From contig NC_092575.1 in NCBI RefSeq assembly GCF_037975245.1, forward strand, positions 19,425,841-19,489,840: 64,000 nt of DNA, given 5' to 3'. This document shows, piece after piece, positions 33,414 through 49,200 of this stretch. The notes beneath the pieces are model-generated. The model saw only the letters and a list, made by a program, of their open reading frames with translations, was not told the origin of the DNA and made no database searches. Numbering within the stretch: the first letter of the stretch is position 1; each line of letters opens with the position of its first letter. The translations under genes and the position numbers were made by a program. This DNA comes from Apostichopus japonicus. Lineage: Eukaryota; Echinodermata; Holothuroidea; Aspidochirotida; Stichopodidae.

Positions 33414-35440
33414 CTCTCATAGTTTTGTTTTCTCGATGTATCTTCTTAAAATCTGTTTTTTTCTTTTATACTTGAGGATTTGATATTAGGATCTCTTGAG
33501 GTGAAAGTCCTGATATATGAAGCAAAGTTGGTAAAAGTCAGGAATTAAGCAGCCTGCATTGACTGGAATGAAAGGTAATTTTAGAAGCTTTGTGGGAAAA
33601 GATGAGTTTTGAATATCTATATAAAAACTTGGTTACAATATGATCTTTTGTATACATGAGGAAAGTAAATCATGCCTGGTCAGAAGATATTCATGGCCAT
33701 AAATAAAGACATCAAAATAGTAAATTACTTTATAATCACTATGTCAATAGTTCTTTCACCTGACACTACTATTTGAAAATTGTCACTGGAAGACTTAACT
33801 TCTCTATGAGTGCAAATATTCTGAGGGTGACTGCAAAATATTATAAAATGTTCAGTCTATGTGGATTGGTTTATTTCTGAGTAACGATGTAGATCATCGA
33901 GAACACAATTTTGTGTCTAATTCTTCAAGAAAATTAACTAAAGTTAGAAACATTAAATCATTGAATAACTTATCTCATTGGTTCAGGTATCATTTTCATA
34001 ACATCAAGTTATTTCTAGAAAATAATTAGTTATCAAAATTTTTGTGTAGCAGTTTTGAAGGTTTTGTCTCTTATGAAGTACTAGGCTTCTGGTGCAGAAC
34101 TGCTATACATCTTTGCATTTGCATAGCAATTTGCCAATTTTGCGATACTATACCAGATAAATTATTCACTGATTCCTTATATGAAAATTAGAACTAAACA
34201 AATTAATAAATTGCACATCAACATTATAGGTGACAAATTTGGCATTACCTTTGTTATATTAAAATTTGTTCTTGATAAAAGTTGTATAATATGCCTACAC
34301 CCGGAATTAGATGATTCAGACTGGCAACAATAGTTCTTTATTAAAGCACTGAAGATCACATCTGGTGACAAAATATATTCAAATAAGAGTGAAAAACATT
34401 TGAGTGAATGCCATTACTTTTAGGTACGATTTCAATGCTTGCCAGAACGACTTTAGCAATTTGTAATTGTAGGTGATTAGTGTAACCATCTGTATGGACA
34501 TGCATTTAGTGGTTCTTTTCTTTAGTATGAGAGTCGATATATAATACTCTACATAGCAACCTCATATAGGACTACAGTACTGCTTATTCAATTACTTTGG
34601 AAATAGAGCCTGACTGAGGCTAGGCTAAGAGCAGAAACCAAAAGTTCAACAGGGCATAGGTACATGTACTAATACTAATAATATTAATAGCCTAGGCTAC
34701 AGCTAATGAAAAGGATTTTATTTGTGGTTACGCTTTAATTCTTAGCAGGTTACTGATATACTCAAACAGAAGCATATTTAATCGTGGAAATCAGACGAAC
34801 TGAAGTGTAACGAGTCCTCTTCGACTGAAAGATGAGTTATGATCGAGCTGTTGCTAATGCTACTTGTACTTACGCATGTTTTCACGTGTGTAAGTGGGAC
34901 GTTAGGACTAGCCTATATGTATGTAGCAGAAGCCGTGATTACGCAATACCATGTTCTGGTAACAAACGTGCATGCACCAGTCCCACGTTCGAACATAATG
35001 TGATTGTGATTCTTATCTTAGTTGAACATGTTAGTCAAAATATATGCCTATTTGGCCGCTATTTCATACAGGAGTACATTCGATGCCTTCCTACATCTCT
35101 GTCAGTTGTGTCTCGGTTACTCGTTAAACTTTCAGGCAAAGCCTAGCCTAATGTAGCCAATGCCCTAACTTATGGTAAGGTCTAGGACTACAACTTACAA
35201 CTACTACTAGTACTACAATTAAAGGTAAGACCCTATATACTTGTTAAAGCTAACAAGTAACAGACGAACTGCAAATTACGTGTGCATGGTATCATAGTCA
35301 GCAAGTGTATCACTGTCAGGCTTGGAATCATTTTAAGTACTTAGAAATATTCAGAAGAATTGGACAGAATCAGAAGGAGATGTAAATGCTGGATCATTAC
35401 AAGTCTTGGGACTGAAGAATTGCAACATTATTAGACAATC
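33414..35440. promoter_or_regulatory. Divergent intergenic region between the 177-residue gene and DHX37
   Basis: Two kilobases separate a minus-strand start (33413) from a plus-strand start (35441), so a shared bidirectional regulatory region is plausible. TAGGC/GCCTA words cluster at 34616-34700 and 35140-35155. The plus frame at 34832-35146 lacks any family resemblance and is probably chance. Confidence 0.35.
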
Positions 35441-37230
35441 ATGGCGGGTAAATCTAAACGAAAATTTAATAGTAAAGCCAGACAGATTGAGGATAAAGCA
35501 GATGACCAGAGTCGAGGTGACGCGTGCAATATAACCATAGAATTTGCAGAGAAGCCTCCATACACAACTGATGATGGTAGCAATATTCTGGTACTACCCT
35601 CAAAAAGACAGAAACTTACCAAGAAAGAAAAGCTCCCTCAAAATGCTCCCAAGAAGCTCACCAGAAAACAGAGGAAGAACCTCCAGCGCATTGTAGACCA
35701 GAAGAAGAAAAAAGCCAATGTACGTATAGACATAATTGTTGGGTTGTATTTTGTAACAAGTCACTTCAGTTAAGTGATATGTTTTAATTCAGTAGCAACA
35801 TTAATTTTCCTGGTTTCATTTTAGTCAATGACTCAGTGAGGTCCCAGCTTATATAACAGCATTATTGGAATTAACTAAATTCCATATTTGAAATTTGCTG
35901 ACTTGATTTTTGACTACAAAATTAGTTAATGGTTATAGAGGTATATACTCTGTTTGCAATTCTGGCATATAGCTTCTATTTACTTTATTCTTGTTGGCAC
36001 TGTAATTAACTGATATCCACTAGGCCTTTGTCTACGCCAAAGATGTTAGTATATATAGTCCATGCAATGTTCTGAAAGTAATTAAGTTTAATTAATTTTC
36101 ATTTCAATTGGTAGAAGGGAATGAGTAAACAAAATGTGTGTCACTGTCTAGAGCAATTGCTCCATTGTTAAGTGTATAGTTGCTAATTTTATCTTTCTTG
36201 TGCTTTCTTCTTTCCATAAAGCGAGCTGAGTTATTAGAAAGTTTGGGAAAGTGCCAGGCCAGCAACGATGAGTTGGCATTATTTTCTTCAGCAGCACACA
36301 TGGGTCAGAAAGTAACAAAAAGGTTAGAATTTCTATGGACATGGGATTTTCCTCCATTTAATACAAAAGCAACATGAGTCTAACAGCAACAAATATTGCT
36401 TTGTTATTACAGTGTTGTGCGAGTTGTATATCATCACAAACATGTAAGCATATAACAACTTCAGCTTTGAATTTATTCTGTCCTCTTGACAACATTACAA
36501 GTTAAAATATATCAGATGTAAGTGGAAAATACTGATCAATAAGAAAATAGTATCATTCTCTTCTGGGACATTAAAAAATAATACCCATGGATATGAATTA
36601 GCCCCTCATGTCTCTGTCATTTAGGCATTACCAATTTTATGCCCTCAGTAAAGTATCAGGTACCCATTTGCTGCTACTGCTACTTGACCATTAGAAATTA
36701 TCAATTTGATGCCCTGAGTCTTTGAACATTTGTAAGATACCAATCTCTTGTGCCTCTCTCAGCCATAACTTAGTAGTTTTTCCTATCGAATACCGTCAAT
36801 TTGTCTCTGTCTTAATAACAGACAAGCAGAGGAAAGGCAAAAGCTACTTGACGTGAGTGGAATTAAGGGAAGTAACAGGAGGAAGAGGAAAAAGGCTACT
36901 GAAGGGAACGAATCCTCTCCAGAAGAGGCAAGTGATGAAGAAGATATACAGGACGAACAGAGCGACAGTGATGAAGATGAAGATGAGAAAAGTGATGAAG
37001 ACTTCACCACAGAGGAACAGGAAACAGGATCAGACATGAAGGAATTAAAATCAGTTGCTGATAGTCAGGAAGCTGTGTCAAATGTTAAGTCAGGTCAAGA
37101 GGGAAAAGAAATACTGGATGAAAATACAAGCCAAAAAGATAACTTGAAAGAGGCCAAGCAACAGAGTCAAGATAAAGTCGAGGCAAAGCCAGCAGTGTTT
37201 GTGACTGTTGAAAGGGATCCAGAGATTCAA
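35441..37230 (+). CDS. DHX37: DHX37 exons 1-3: basic and acidic N-terminal extension
   Basis: Residues 1-263: Lys-rich [19 protein letters not shown], then a helix [20 protein letters not shown], then a long Glu/Asp/Ser run. Near the end [16 protein letters not shown] matches the conserved AKPAVFIPV motif found in animal DHX37 just before the helicase core. Confidence 0.95.
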
Positions 37231-40200
37231 GTAAGTCAAAATTTAGTAATTTGCTGTTGAATTTTTTTTTGGCTGCATCCTCTCTGAAGTTAGCACTTTG
37301 CAGTACTATATTAACAGTTTGCATCGGTTAAAATGTGAGACCTAGATAGTATTTTCAATACAATTGTGATCACACATATTTTTGTCTAATGGAGAGATGT
37401 ACTTTAACCCCATATCCCATTCTCTCTATTACATTCAGGAGGCAAGATTATCTCTGCCGATCCTAGCCGAGGAACAGGAGATTATGGAGAAGATTCAGGA
37501 AAACCATGTGGTCATCATCAGTGGAGAGACAGGGAGTGGTAAAACCACCCAAGTTCCTCAGTTCCTCTATGAGGCTGGATATGCTATGTAAGGGCACACA
37601 ATATGACACTTTCCTTGCATGTAATACATACCTTTGCAATAGTTGATTTAGGTGCTGTCTTGTACGTACAGTAGAACAATCTTACTTGGAGGAGAAGGGT
37701 GATCCCCTTTTTTTAAATATTTAACAAGAAAATGCACCAATTAATTTTTTTAATATATTTTGCAAGAAGGAAAAAGAAACCTTACATAATGCGAGTACTG
37801 TATCGATAACGTTTGGTTCTAGTTAGTGACTCACATGGACCTACAGTAGGAGACCTATAGTGGGATTGGTCAGACTTTCCCATAAGGATTGCATCATTAT
37901 TATGACTTACATGAAACAGGTATATCAGCAACAAAGGTTTTATAATTGAGTCTATATGTAATGTCAGTAGACTTTTAGGGTTCTTAGCTACATCATATTT
38001 CTCTTTTCTTTGGAATATTTTACTGTTCTTTTTGTTTTCTTTCCAATCTGCTTGTGCCTCTCAACTTCAACTTCAATAGGAAAGGAATGATTGGAATAAC
38101 CGAACCTAGAAGGGTGGCGGCGATTACAATGTCTCATCGAGTTGCTAAGGAGATGTCACTTCCTAGGAAGTAAGTAAAAAACCACTCGCTGAAAACCCCC
38201 ATTTAAATATCTCGTTCCTAACTCTATATACGTTTGCATTGCCGTAAGCAATATTTACCAGACAAATCTTTCATTAATCCAGATAGTGGATCATAGTAGT
38301 TGGTTTGTGATGTCAGTTGTTCTTCAGGATCTTCACATTATTATTGTAATATCGTTATTGCATTCTGATGACACAGAAGTGTCGATTGGTAATAAAAAAA
38401 GGCAAGCCTTTATTCGAGCCAGATTAACACCACTTGCTTGATCTCTCCCTGCCCCCGCCCCACCCACTCAAGTTTCGTTGGCACAACGTAAGCATAGAAA
38501 GATAGTAGTGTATGAAGCATTAACCTAGGCCCATTGACCTTTAAGGCCTCTTGATCTTGGGGTTCTGACCGTTGGAGGCCCTTGACCCTGGGGAGTGCTA
38601 GGCACTTGCCTCGTCTGCCTGTTTGGTAATCCTGCACTCTCTTCATCTCTTATAGAGTTGTTTCGTATCAGATCAGGTACGAGGGAAATGTCACCGAGAA
38701 AACAAAGATGAAGTTTATGACTGATGGTGTTCTTCTGAAAGAAATTCAGAGGGTGAGAATTTTCTTTTATTTCCTTGTAACAATATGTATAACTATGATG
38801 TTATTACATGCAATGATATTAGCACAATATCGAATAAAAAAACATTGTTTAGTTACCTTATCTCACTTCCCACAAGTTTAATAATTTTAAAATGGACCAC
38901 CTTAAAATTTCATCCAGGGACCCCAGGTTGATAAAGATGGTCCTAGAGAGATTGAATGAATAATTGAATGTTCATTTGTTTTCTTGCCTGCAGGACTTTC
39001 TCCTGACTCACTATTCTGCAATCATCATTGACGAGGCCCACGAACGCAGTGTCTACACAGACATTTTAATTGGACTGTTATCAAGGATTGTCCCATTACG
39101 AGAGAAGGTAAGGGTTAATATTTGTTTGACCATGTATCATATTTTAGTTCTTGCTTATGTTATCTGATTGGTTTTGTTTCCTTTGTACACAACAGCTATT
39201 TATTACCTCAAGGTACAGTGCATTACTAATATCAACTGTATCATTACAAAAGAAGATCAAATGTAGTTTTGTTATTGACCATGTATCATATTTCAGTTCT
39301 GTCTGTTACATAACATTTCGTCATAGCTTTTAATTAATTTAAAAGAAATTCGTTTTTTGGATATTTTACTTTAGTCAGTTGCTAACTTATTTATCTAACT
39401 ACAACTAACTATGTAACTACAAGTTTAATGCTAACTGTTTCGATGTTATTTAAACATGATCAACAATTTCTCAAATTTCAGAAAAACAATCCTTTAAAAC
39501 TCATCATCATGTCAGCTACGCTGAGAGTGGAGGACTTCACATTGAATACGAGACTGTTTAAACAGGCACCGCCTGTTGTGAAGGTAAATATATTTAATTT
39601 TAAGGAGATTCTTTCAATCTCACAGATCATACTATAGTTTAGGAAAAGAATTACTTATTTGGCGAAAAAAGAAGTGGATTTTTGGGAACAGTGCTCCAAA
39701 GTGTCTAATTGAAGCAATGAAAGGAAACTAGCTGTTCTTACTTGGGATTCTAAAGGTTCAAAATGAAAGTAAATATATTTGACGAAAAATGAAATCAGTC
39801 TGATGCTTTCAAATGTATCGAAAAAAGGATAAATGTAGAGTCCCTCTCTGTTTCTTGGACATCAAGACTGTGGCATTTGTTCGTTGGCAACCTCGAATCA
39901 ACAAACTTTCAATATTTGCGTTGTGATCTCTGCAGGTCGATGCAAGACAACATCCGGTCACTGTGCATTTCAACAAGCGAACTCCTGTTGAAGACTACAT
40001 CAGTGAAGCTTTCAAAAAGGTGAATTTAAACGATGACTTTTAAGCAAGAAAAATCAATTTTATTAATGCATCTTTCACTTGCGCTATTTTCTTTGCTGTT
40101 ATTGGTCTATAGGAAACTTAGCTGCTAGAATACATAATTACTTGTTTTCATGAATCACTGAGTTGGGTCACATTTTATTATATGATATCTTCCTCTTTCA

Positions 40201-43200
40201 GAAAATTTGAGTCTTATATTCCGGGCCTTTTCTCTATTTTGCTGTTTATGATTTTTTTATACATACATCCTTGCAAGGATTTGTGGCTTACTGTTTGGTA
40301 CCGTCAAGACATAAATTACATGGAGCTTCACCACAATAAAATATTTTGATTAATTTTGATTTTTTCATTAATAGATTATGAAGATTCACAGGACTCTCCC
40401 TCCTGGGGGCATCCTTGTCTTCGTCACGGGTCAGCATGAGGTCACGATGCTTTGCCGGAAACTGAGAGAAGTTTACACCAAAAGGAACCATCCGTCCCTG
40501 GAAAATCAAGAAGGTAATACAAAACATCTTATCACCATGGAGATGAATCCCCAAATACACATACAATAGCAATGTCACCTAAGTATAATGCTACTTATGC
40601 ATGCTTAGACACACGTATCTTTCCATCCCATTCTTCTATCAGTGTGTCAGATGCTACTGCCTGCATTTATCACTAAATCACTCTCAAATTTGTATTAAAA
40701 AGAGCATTTTGGACTTTGCACATCACTGTGAATTGAAAATTGAGAAGATCAATCAAAAAGTGTATTCGCAATTGGAGTGTCTACCAGATGGGTTTTATTA
40801 AAATTTATTGCATGTTATATTAATAATTTATGGTATACTTTTCTCTTGATAAGTGCATGTTATGCCAACCTCGAAATCCAGGCTATTTACTCGCTCAATA
40901 CCAAAGGAGTTCACAGTTTGCCAGTAGAAAAAGAGCCAGTAGACATTAAGAAGAAGAACACATTATAAGCCGGTCAACAATTGTCAGTCATAAAATTGTC
41001 ATGATTTACTTACCTCAAATTAGCCTTGTATTGCTGCTTATCACCAGTAAATATTCTGTTCTCAAATGCCTGTGCAGTAATCGCCAGAAAATACCAGTGT
41101 GGACTTGATGATAGCTAGACAAAGGTTTTAAACAATTGTATCTTTTAATTAGAGGCTAAAATTTTGTAATTCAGGGCCTGTAATGTAGATATATTTGTCA
41201 CCAAGGATTAGTTGCACTATACTGTATCATTTGTATAACTTAAATCTTTAAGGATTACTTTTGTCTTCTCCTGAAGTTCCCAACCCCCTTCTTTCCCCAT
41301 TATATTGGCTACTTCAGTGGCATTTCTGTCAATTATTAATTCTCTCTGATTTCTTTAGTATTAATTGACGTTGTTTGAAAATTCATCTTGTTTTATTTTC
41401 TTTGCAGAAAATCATTGCAATTTATAATAATAATATAATAAAAATTTGAAGGAACAAGATAAACCATAAACATTTAAACATGTTGCTATTTTTATCTGCT
41501 CTCGTTTTTTTTTCTTTAGATGAAAGTAAACAGATAGGTGATCCTGAATGTCTGAAAGAAAGTCGAGGAGGAGAACAGATGGTTGAAAGGGAGCAGTCTG
41601 AGGAAACATGGAAAGCTTTCAAGAAGAAAAAGTTGCCAAAGTTTAGTTTAGACAGGTACTGTACAGTTGAAGTATTAATTCATTTATTCAAATGTGCAGA
41701 TTACTCTCTGGTCGAGCTTTGTCATCAAGGTACTAAACATTGTTTACATTAACCCCCCAAAAAAGAACGTGTTTTTAAAAAACATTTAAAATGCAATTAA
41801 ACCCAATTTTAAAGGATAAGGATGAATGACAAGCTATATGATTTTTTTGTTTTGTTATGTGTGTACAATAACAGCTTCCTCAAATTTCAGGTATTAAATT
41901 AGCTATCCTATTTCTGATTTCATTTGCTGAACTTTCTTTGAAATTAAACAAAGCCTTGAGTTGCCACAGATGCCAAGTAATGACATAACATTTGCCTTTT
42001 GATAAAGTAAATACTCTCTTGGAACTTCATGTTTGAAATCAGTCATGTGACTGATGCCATTTCTCCTGTCAGTTTTCTCAAGTTTGCTTTGGGATTACAA
42101 ATACCCTTTCGGGTGACTGAATGCCCTATTGTCTTATAAATCTACCTCTTCCCCTGTTGCTTTCTTCTCTCCATCCCTTGTCTACTAATCCCTTACATAT
42201 ATCTCTTTGTGTTCACCATGCTCATTAACCTGTCTGTATTCTGTGAATGTTTTTGTCCCTTCTGTTACTGTTACTTTTCATTTAGCCTTTGAAGAAGATC
42301 CTGCTAGGATCGAAATGTCAGGCCAACTTACTTTACACATTTTATTACACAGGCTCTCTAGTGGATAAGCAGTTTGCTAACAGTTTTATTTTATTTTGGT
42401 CTTATAAATATGTTATTATTGTAACATTTCACTCACTCTTTATGAACTGCATTCTCATCGTTCTTTTAACTGAAATTCTGTAATAAAATGAGATGTAAAA
42501 AAAAGCTAGCCGAGTGTTTTGCTTTTTTATCACGGACAGTTACTCAGTTCAGCCGAATGAAGAACCAGAGGCAGATGAAGCTGACATTGAGGAGGACGAG
42601 ATAACCCAAGATGAGGACATAAATGTGGCCCCTGGAGAAGAGTCAGGGGATGAAGATGATAAAGTGAGTGATTGATTTGGTGTTTATAGTGATGATAGGT
42701 TAGAAAGGAAACAGGTGGTGTTGATTGGTGTCATCATGAAGTCATGACAGGTTAGACATGACACAGTTCGCATATTTTTTGTGTGATGTTGATGTGGGAG
42801 GAAGTTGATGAGATTACCTGCATTTTTGATGCCATATTGGTAACAGAAGTTACAGTTAACAGGGAGCTGTTCCTGGACTTGGGAAGGTTTTTTTTTGTTG
42901 AATCAGGTAATTGGCTCATTTTAATAAAACCCATATAATATGTTTGTTTGGAGTAAAGTCAGGTATTAGCTTGAAAGCACAGAGGATCAGCAAAGCCCTC
43001 GAAAATTGAGCGCAGGTGCATATCATGTTGTTGTTTCAAAAGCATTGAACGGTTGGAAAAATCAAGCCCTTCATTTCCCAATAATTGTCCAAAGTGACGT
43101 ACAAATATATTATCATGATTAGAATTATTACACCGTTGCTTATATAGCACAAAATCCCAGGGTTCAATGCGCTTCACAAAACATATACAAAACACAATTG

Positions 43201-46200
43201 AATACACTTAACCATAGGTTTGTTTGAAGTAAAACGTCTTTAACGCTGATTTGAAAGTGCTGATAGAGGTAAGGCTTCCTATTTCTGATGGTAACTTGTT
43301 CCACAACATCGGTGCGACATGGCTAAAAGCTTGCTCCCCGACTCGCTTATATGATCTAAATGACAGGGTTCTTTGTATTGATGCCTGTGGCATAACCTGT
43401 ATTTCATTTTAATTTCATATTTATTTCAAGATGAATGAAGCTCTGCAGCCCGTCTCTGAGGATGAGGTTCCTCTCTATGTTCTTCCAATGTTCTCCCTCC
43501 TAAGCCCCCAGAAGCAAGCTCAAGTATTTGGTCCGACTCCAGAAGATCAAAGGTTATGTGTTGTAGCTACAAATGTAGCCGAGACATCCCTCACCATTCC
43601 AGGTATCAAGTACGTTGTGGACACTGGAAGGGTAAGTTGATGCTTTTTAATAGTCTCTTTTTTGTTACTGGGGCTTGATGAAAGTTTTAGCTATAGATAA
43701 GAAAATGAAGGAGATATGATCAGTTGATCACCTTATGAATGTTAACTATGTGCATTCCAGAAAAGTTGTTTAATACTTGCCAATAAGTATAAATCACACA
43801 GCAATAGGTCCTTCTGCACAACACAACATACCATACAATACAATACATAACAATACCATACAACAGTGTACAATACAACACAGTACAATATTGTACAATA
43901 TCGTACAATATGACACAATACCATACAATACTATGCTCAATACCATATAACACAATACAATACCATACAATACTAGGCACAATACCATACTATAATATTC
44001 AATGCCATACAGTACAATACAATACAATGCAACACGATACAATACAACACGATACAGTACAACTCGAAACAATACAAAACCATACAATACCATTCAATAC
44101 AATGCAATACAATACAATGCAACACGATACAATACAATACAACATAATACATTACAATACAACACAATACAATACCATACAATATTATGCACAATACTAT
44201 ACAATACACTACAATGCAACACCTTACAATACAACACGATACAATACCATGCCATTGCTTAATATACAATACAATGCCATATAATAGTGCTCAAAATCTG
44301 CCAACTTGCACTTTTTTCTTTTTCTTGCTGAAAACATTACCATGCCTCTAAAGATCATTAATTGTGCCAATCTTACTCGTTAATTCCACATCTGAGGAGA
44401 AATTTTAATCATTTGGTGTCTCATTGTATCTTTCAACTCGTATGTTTCATAGCCTTTGCTGGTTTTTAGCCTCAATATGAAGTACAGTAAAATTTGTAAT
44501 TTGCTTATTTTAGTATCATTAGGAACACCATCATGATTATCACCGACTGTTTGAACCTTGGTTTCAAATTTTTGCTTTCCCCCCCTCACTTTTTAGGTGA
44601 AAAAGAGGCATTATGACAAGGTGACTGGCATCTCATCCTTCAAGGTGGGGTGGACATCAAAAGCATCGGCCAATCAGAGAGCAGGCAGAGCAGGAAGGAC
44701 TGAACCAGGACATTGTTATAGGTCAGTATTGCCAGGACACACCATTCTGGTTTTGGCTTTTGAGATCCCACTAGATATATTTCAAGTGTACGTTAGCTGT
44801 AGATGTGTTCGCTATATCCTTTGAAATGTGGTCTGAAGATTGAATATTTAAATATAATTTAGATAACAAAAATTGCACTTTCTGTATACTAGTTACCTTT
44901 TCAAGTGGTGCTGTAATAATAAATTTCAAAAAATCTTACTTGTGTGATAATATGAAACTGAAATGACACACATTAGAAGAAAACAAACCGAAGATTAGTA
45001 GTAGATTATTTTGAGTTAATAACCAACCTGTTTCAAGAGTGAAATGGAAAAGGAAGGAAAAATGTCACCAAATGCAACTTATTTGAGTTGTTGCTTGATG
45101 GAAGCTTTAAGCTTTATGGAAGACTTCCCTTCACTTTGTATTTTTGTGGAAAAACAAATAAATAAATATAACAAATATTCATAATTTTTTGACAATTTTA
45201 CATTTTGATCACTGCTATCCTTAGGTTGTATTCGTCTGCCGTGTTTGGAAATGACTTTCCGACCTTTGACCTACCGGAGATTACCAGACGTCCAGTGGAG
45301 GATCTTGTTCTTCAGATGAAGGTGAAACTGCTTGTACTTGATTCATACTTGATGTCGTTATTTTTAATAAATGTGTGGAAACTTTTAGTTTAGATTTTGG
45401 TGTTTTTGATTGTAAAAAACCACCTAGCTTCTTGAATATATATTCCTCATATGTTTTTTATTGAACTTAAAGCATCTAGGAATTGATTTAGCCCCAAAAA
45501 ATAATAATAAAATTGATGATTCCTTGATACTAAAATACCATAACAATGTGCACTTAAATCAAGCAAAATAAGTATTAACAAATTTTGCCAGTTTCTAGTG
45601 CTAATTCTTTTATATTTAATATCCAAAGTATTTCTGGGCGGTGAAATGCTAATAGTTGAATCAAATTGACTAGTGACCGGCTCAGTTTAACCTTCATTTG
45701 GTTAAAATGAAGGTTCTTTTTTTTTGTTTTTTTTTATTTTGTGACGACAAGATCCTTTTACCTGGGATGCATCTTTTTGTCTGTTTTTTATCATTTTCAG
45801 GATATGGGTATTGATAAAGTGGTCAACTTTCCCTACCCTTCTCCACCAGATATGGAAGCTCTTAAGGTAAGGGCTAAATTTAATTTTCTGCAATTTTATC
45901 AACTCTGGACTAGGATAACTTAAAGGATTGGTTCAGGTGTTTGACATGTCTATTTTGTATCAAAGAGCACAAAAAGAACAGTGAGAAACTACCATGATAG
46001 CATGCTCTGTTAAGGAGATATGACACTCTGAAGATATCAAAATTTCTTTGAAAATGACTGGTGTAGAAAGACTTACTGTGAGGGTGTGATGTCACATATT
46101 CACTTCCTTAACATGTGTGAATATATTTCTTTAAAAATTGTTTACATTTTTAACACATTTGAAAATAATATAATCAAAAATTCTTCAGATGTTTTATCTC

Positions 46201-49200
46201 AAATACTTCCTTTGACAAATATGAGATCTCCTGACATATCTTTTGGTTGAAAGTCATGAAATCTCACAAAATATTTAGAGAAAAAACAAAGACTTTTCAG
46301 GAATGTGAGGATGTGACATCACAGCTAGTCAGATTTCAGCAGTTTCTACACAATCTGATATAACTTTACACTTGAATATCTCTTTAACTGAAAAAGATAT
46401 TTGAACAGTTTTTTTCACCATTGTGTTTCTTTTATTGTCCTCTTTCATATAACATAAACATGTATGACAACTGAACCAATCCTTTAATAATAAACATCAT
46501 TCTTTTGTTACCTCTTTGGTTCTCCCTTTAGCTACATAGACTGTTTTCTTTGGCTTAAAGGATCATAGGTCATTAAATACTGGCCCCAAATATGCTAAAA
46601 GGTCAGAAAGTGGTCTCCTACACTCAAAGTTCAAAGGTCAAGAAGCATTTTTACAACCACGGACCCAATGAATTTTCCTCTCTTAAAATTTTTGCCTAAT
46701 TTAACATTTCTTTCTTTGTCTGGGAAAGACAAAGGTTCAGGATTGCCAGGAAAGTTCTATTGTAACTCCGTAGCAGTTGTTAGAATGCTAAAATTTGTGA
46801 GAAAATCTAATGATGTATTAGGAATTTGCAAGCACCTCATGAAAAGCTACCAGAATGGGAATTCAAACCAGCAGGGATATACGATATATATAAAGGTTCC
46901 ATTATAACAAGCCTCTGTTCTGGAGAAACAGCATCTCTGCAGCGATTGTATTTCATTCTTTTGTTTCGTGAGCAATTACTCTTTTACAACCCAGTCGTGT
47001 AAATGTGTTTGGCCTCTCTTTCCTTTTCTCAGGCGTCAGAAAGATTGCTCCTGTCACTTGGAGCTCTTGAAGAGCTAGTTACAACATCATTTTCAGCAAA
47101 AGACCTCATGAAAGGTAAGTTATATTCTCTCAAAACTTTGTCTTAAGGTCTCTTAACAGCCATATCGTGCCTCAGGGCCCAACATTTCCCCCCCCCCCCC
47201 AAGCCAACAATAGAAAGTTGGCATGTTTTTGCATGGAAGTGGTCACAGAGACCCTTGACCTTAGATGCCCTGTGACCTTGTTACCCTTAGGCACTTAGCC
47301 TTGTCTGCCCATTGGATAATCCAGTACTGGTCTAAATTGTATTTTTCAGCACTGATATGCAGCAATCATGATGTCACATTTTCCCTCCAAAACTTAGCTT
47401 CTTCACACACAATGAGCAAATGAAATATTGATGCATACCCCCTTCTACCTCCCCCTCTATCTCCCCCCCAACAAAACAACAAACAAAGAAAAAGAAAAAT
47501 ATGTTTTTGTTTGTGTTCACAAAAATATATCAATTCTTACTTTACAATATTACTTAAAAAACTAAAGATATTTGCCTCTTTGGGCCTTATTTTTAATTTT
47601 GAAATATTTGTTTTCTTAACTGTATTCCACAGAATCTTTTAATCATAGTATTTCATCTTTGGGGAGAGCAATGGCCTGCTTTCCAGTGTCCCCGTGCTAT
47701 GCTAAGATGATTGCCTTGGGAAAACAACATGACTGTCTTCCATACATCATAGCCTTGGTCTCAGCCCTCACTGTCCGGGTGAGTTGGTCGCTCTCAGGAG
47801 TGGCCGCAAGATCCAATCTGTGAAGGAAGAATTTGTTCTTCAAACAGAAAATGAAAACAACTAGGGATAGGTTTCTTAATTGGGAGTTAAGATCAAGAAA
47901 TAACACAACAGGAAGAGTTAGGATATGTGTGCATAATCTGAAGTAGATATTGTGGGTGTTTTACCACCATTCCACACCTCTGAGAGACATTTCCATAGCA
48001 TTAGGTCTGTGGTCAGTCTTTTTGTCAAAGCCAAACAGTTGTATTATAAACCATCTACCTTTTCAAAAAGTCAATAGATGGAAAATACATCATGCTATGT
48101 GAGATAGCTGTTTCTTAGTCTCTAAATACAGTATGCTATGTGAGATAGCTGTTTCTTAGTCTCTAAATACAGTATGCTATGTGAGATAGCTATTTCTTAG
48201 TCTCTTAGCTCTGTCTGAGATCTTGTGACAAGATTACATTATGTAAATGAAAAGAGAGAGTTGTGCTTTCCATTCCAACAATGCTTAATCACTTAATCAC
48301 TCTATAGGTTCCCTAGGAAACCAATGACTCAGTGACCAAAGTCCCAGTTAATCCACGCTTGATCCCACTGAGCTTTATAGCAAAACAGATTGCGAAGTAC
48401 ACCCAAAAGTTTGATTTTTGATAGTATGGTATGGCCAGCTATTAAATTAAAAAATGGTTACAGAGACCTGGTTTGATATACGTGTATGGAGGTTTTTGTT
48501 TTAATTTCCTGTTTAACCGTTTTTGTAACTCCAAAAGGAAGTTTGCAAATCATTATATTTTTAAATTTCCGTTTAAATTTTTTTTAATTATAAAATTCAT
48601 ACTCTTTCTTTCACAGGAAATATTTGAGTCTGCCACAGTCACAGGATCCACAGAGCAAGAGGTAAAGTGATATAATTCATATAATTGTTTCCTTTGTGTA
48701 TCTGACTGGTCGCCATGGAAATGTCTTACTTAAATATAAACAGGTTTCATTCTACAATGTTATTTTCGGAACTTCCACAGGCTCCTTCAAATACCAGAAG
48801 TATTTTGCCAATTAAGTTAGTCGTAAAGTTTAAACTGATGAAAAACAAAATAAGTCTGATTATTATTGTTTTTTTTACATTTTTACAGAAAATGCAGCAT
48901 CGGAAGAGACAAGAAAGGATAGAAAATAATAAGAGAGTTTGGGCTGGAAAGGTATTTATATTCTTTTATATTTTCAAGATTTAATATTTGCATGTGTTAG
49001 TCCAGAAATAAGTATGAATCAATGAAGCTGTTTGTGACAAAATGGATAAAGAATTTCATGTTTTTATCTTTGCACACTTTACTCAATCAAAGTTCCAAAA
49101 TCAGATATGGGACATTTGAGTACTTATGTCTATATGAGAGGACAGGGGGGGGAGGTGAAGGTTAGTAGGAGTACCATGCAGAGATATGATACTCTATACT

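Noticed and set aside
34832-35146. 104-codon plus frame upstream of DHX37
   Set aside because: No family resemblance, no splice support, and lies in a probable regulatory region.
43720-44284. Open frames rich in Tyr/Asn/Thr/Gln or Cys/Ile/Val/Leu on both strands
   Set aside because: Produced by the ACAAT-type pentamer array in DHX37 intron 13.
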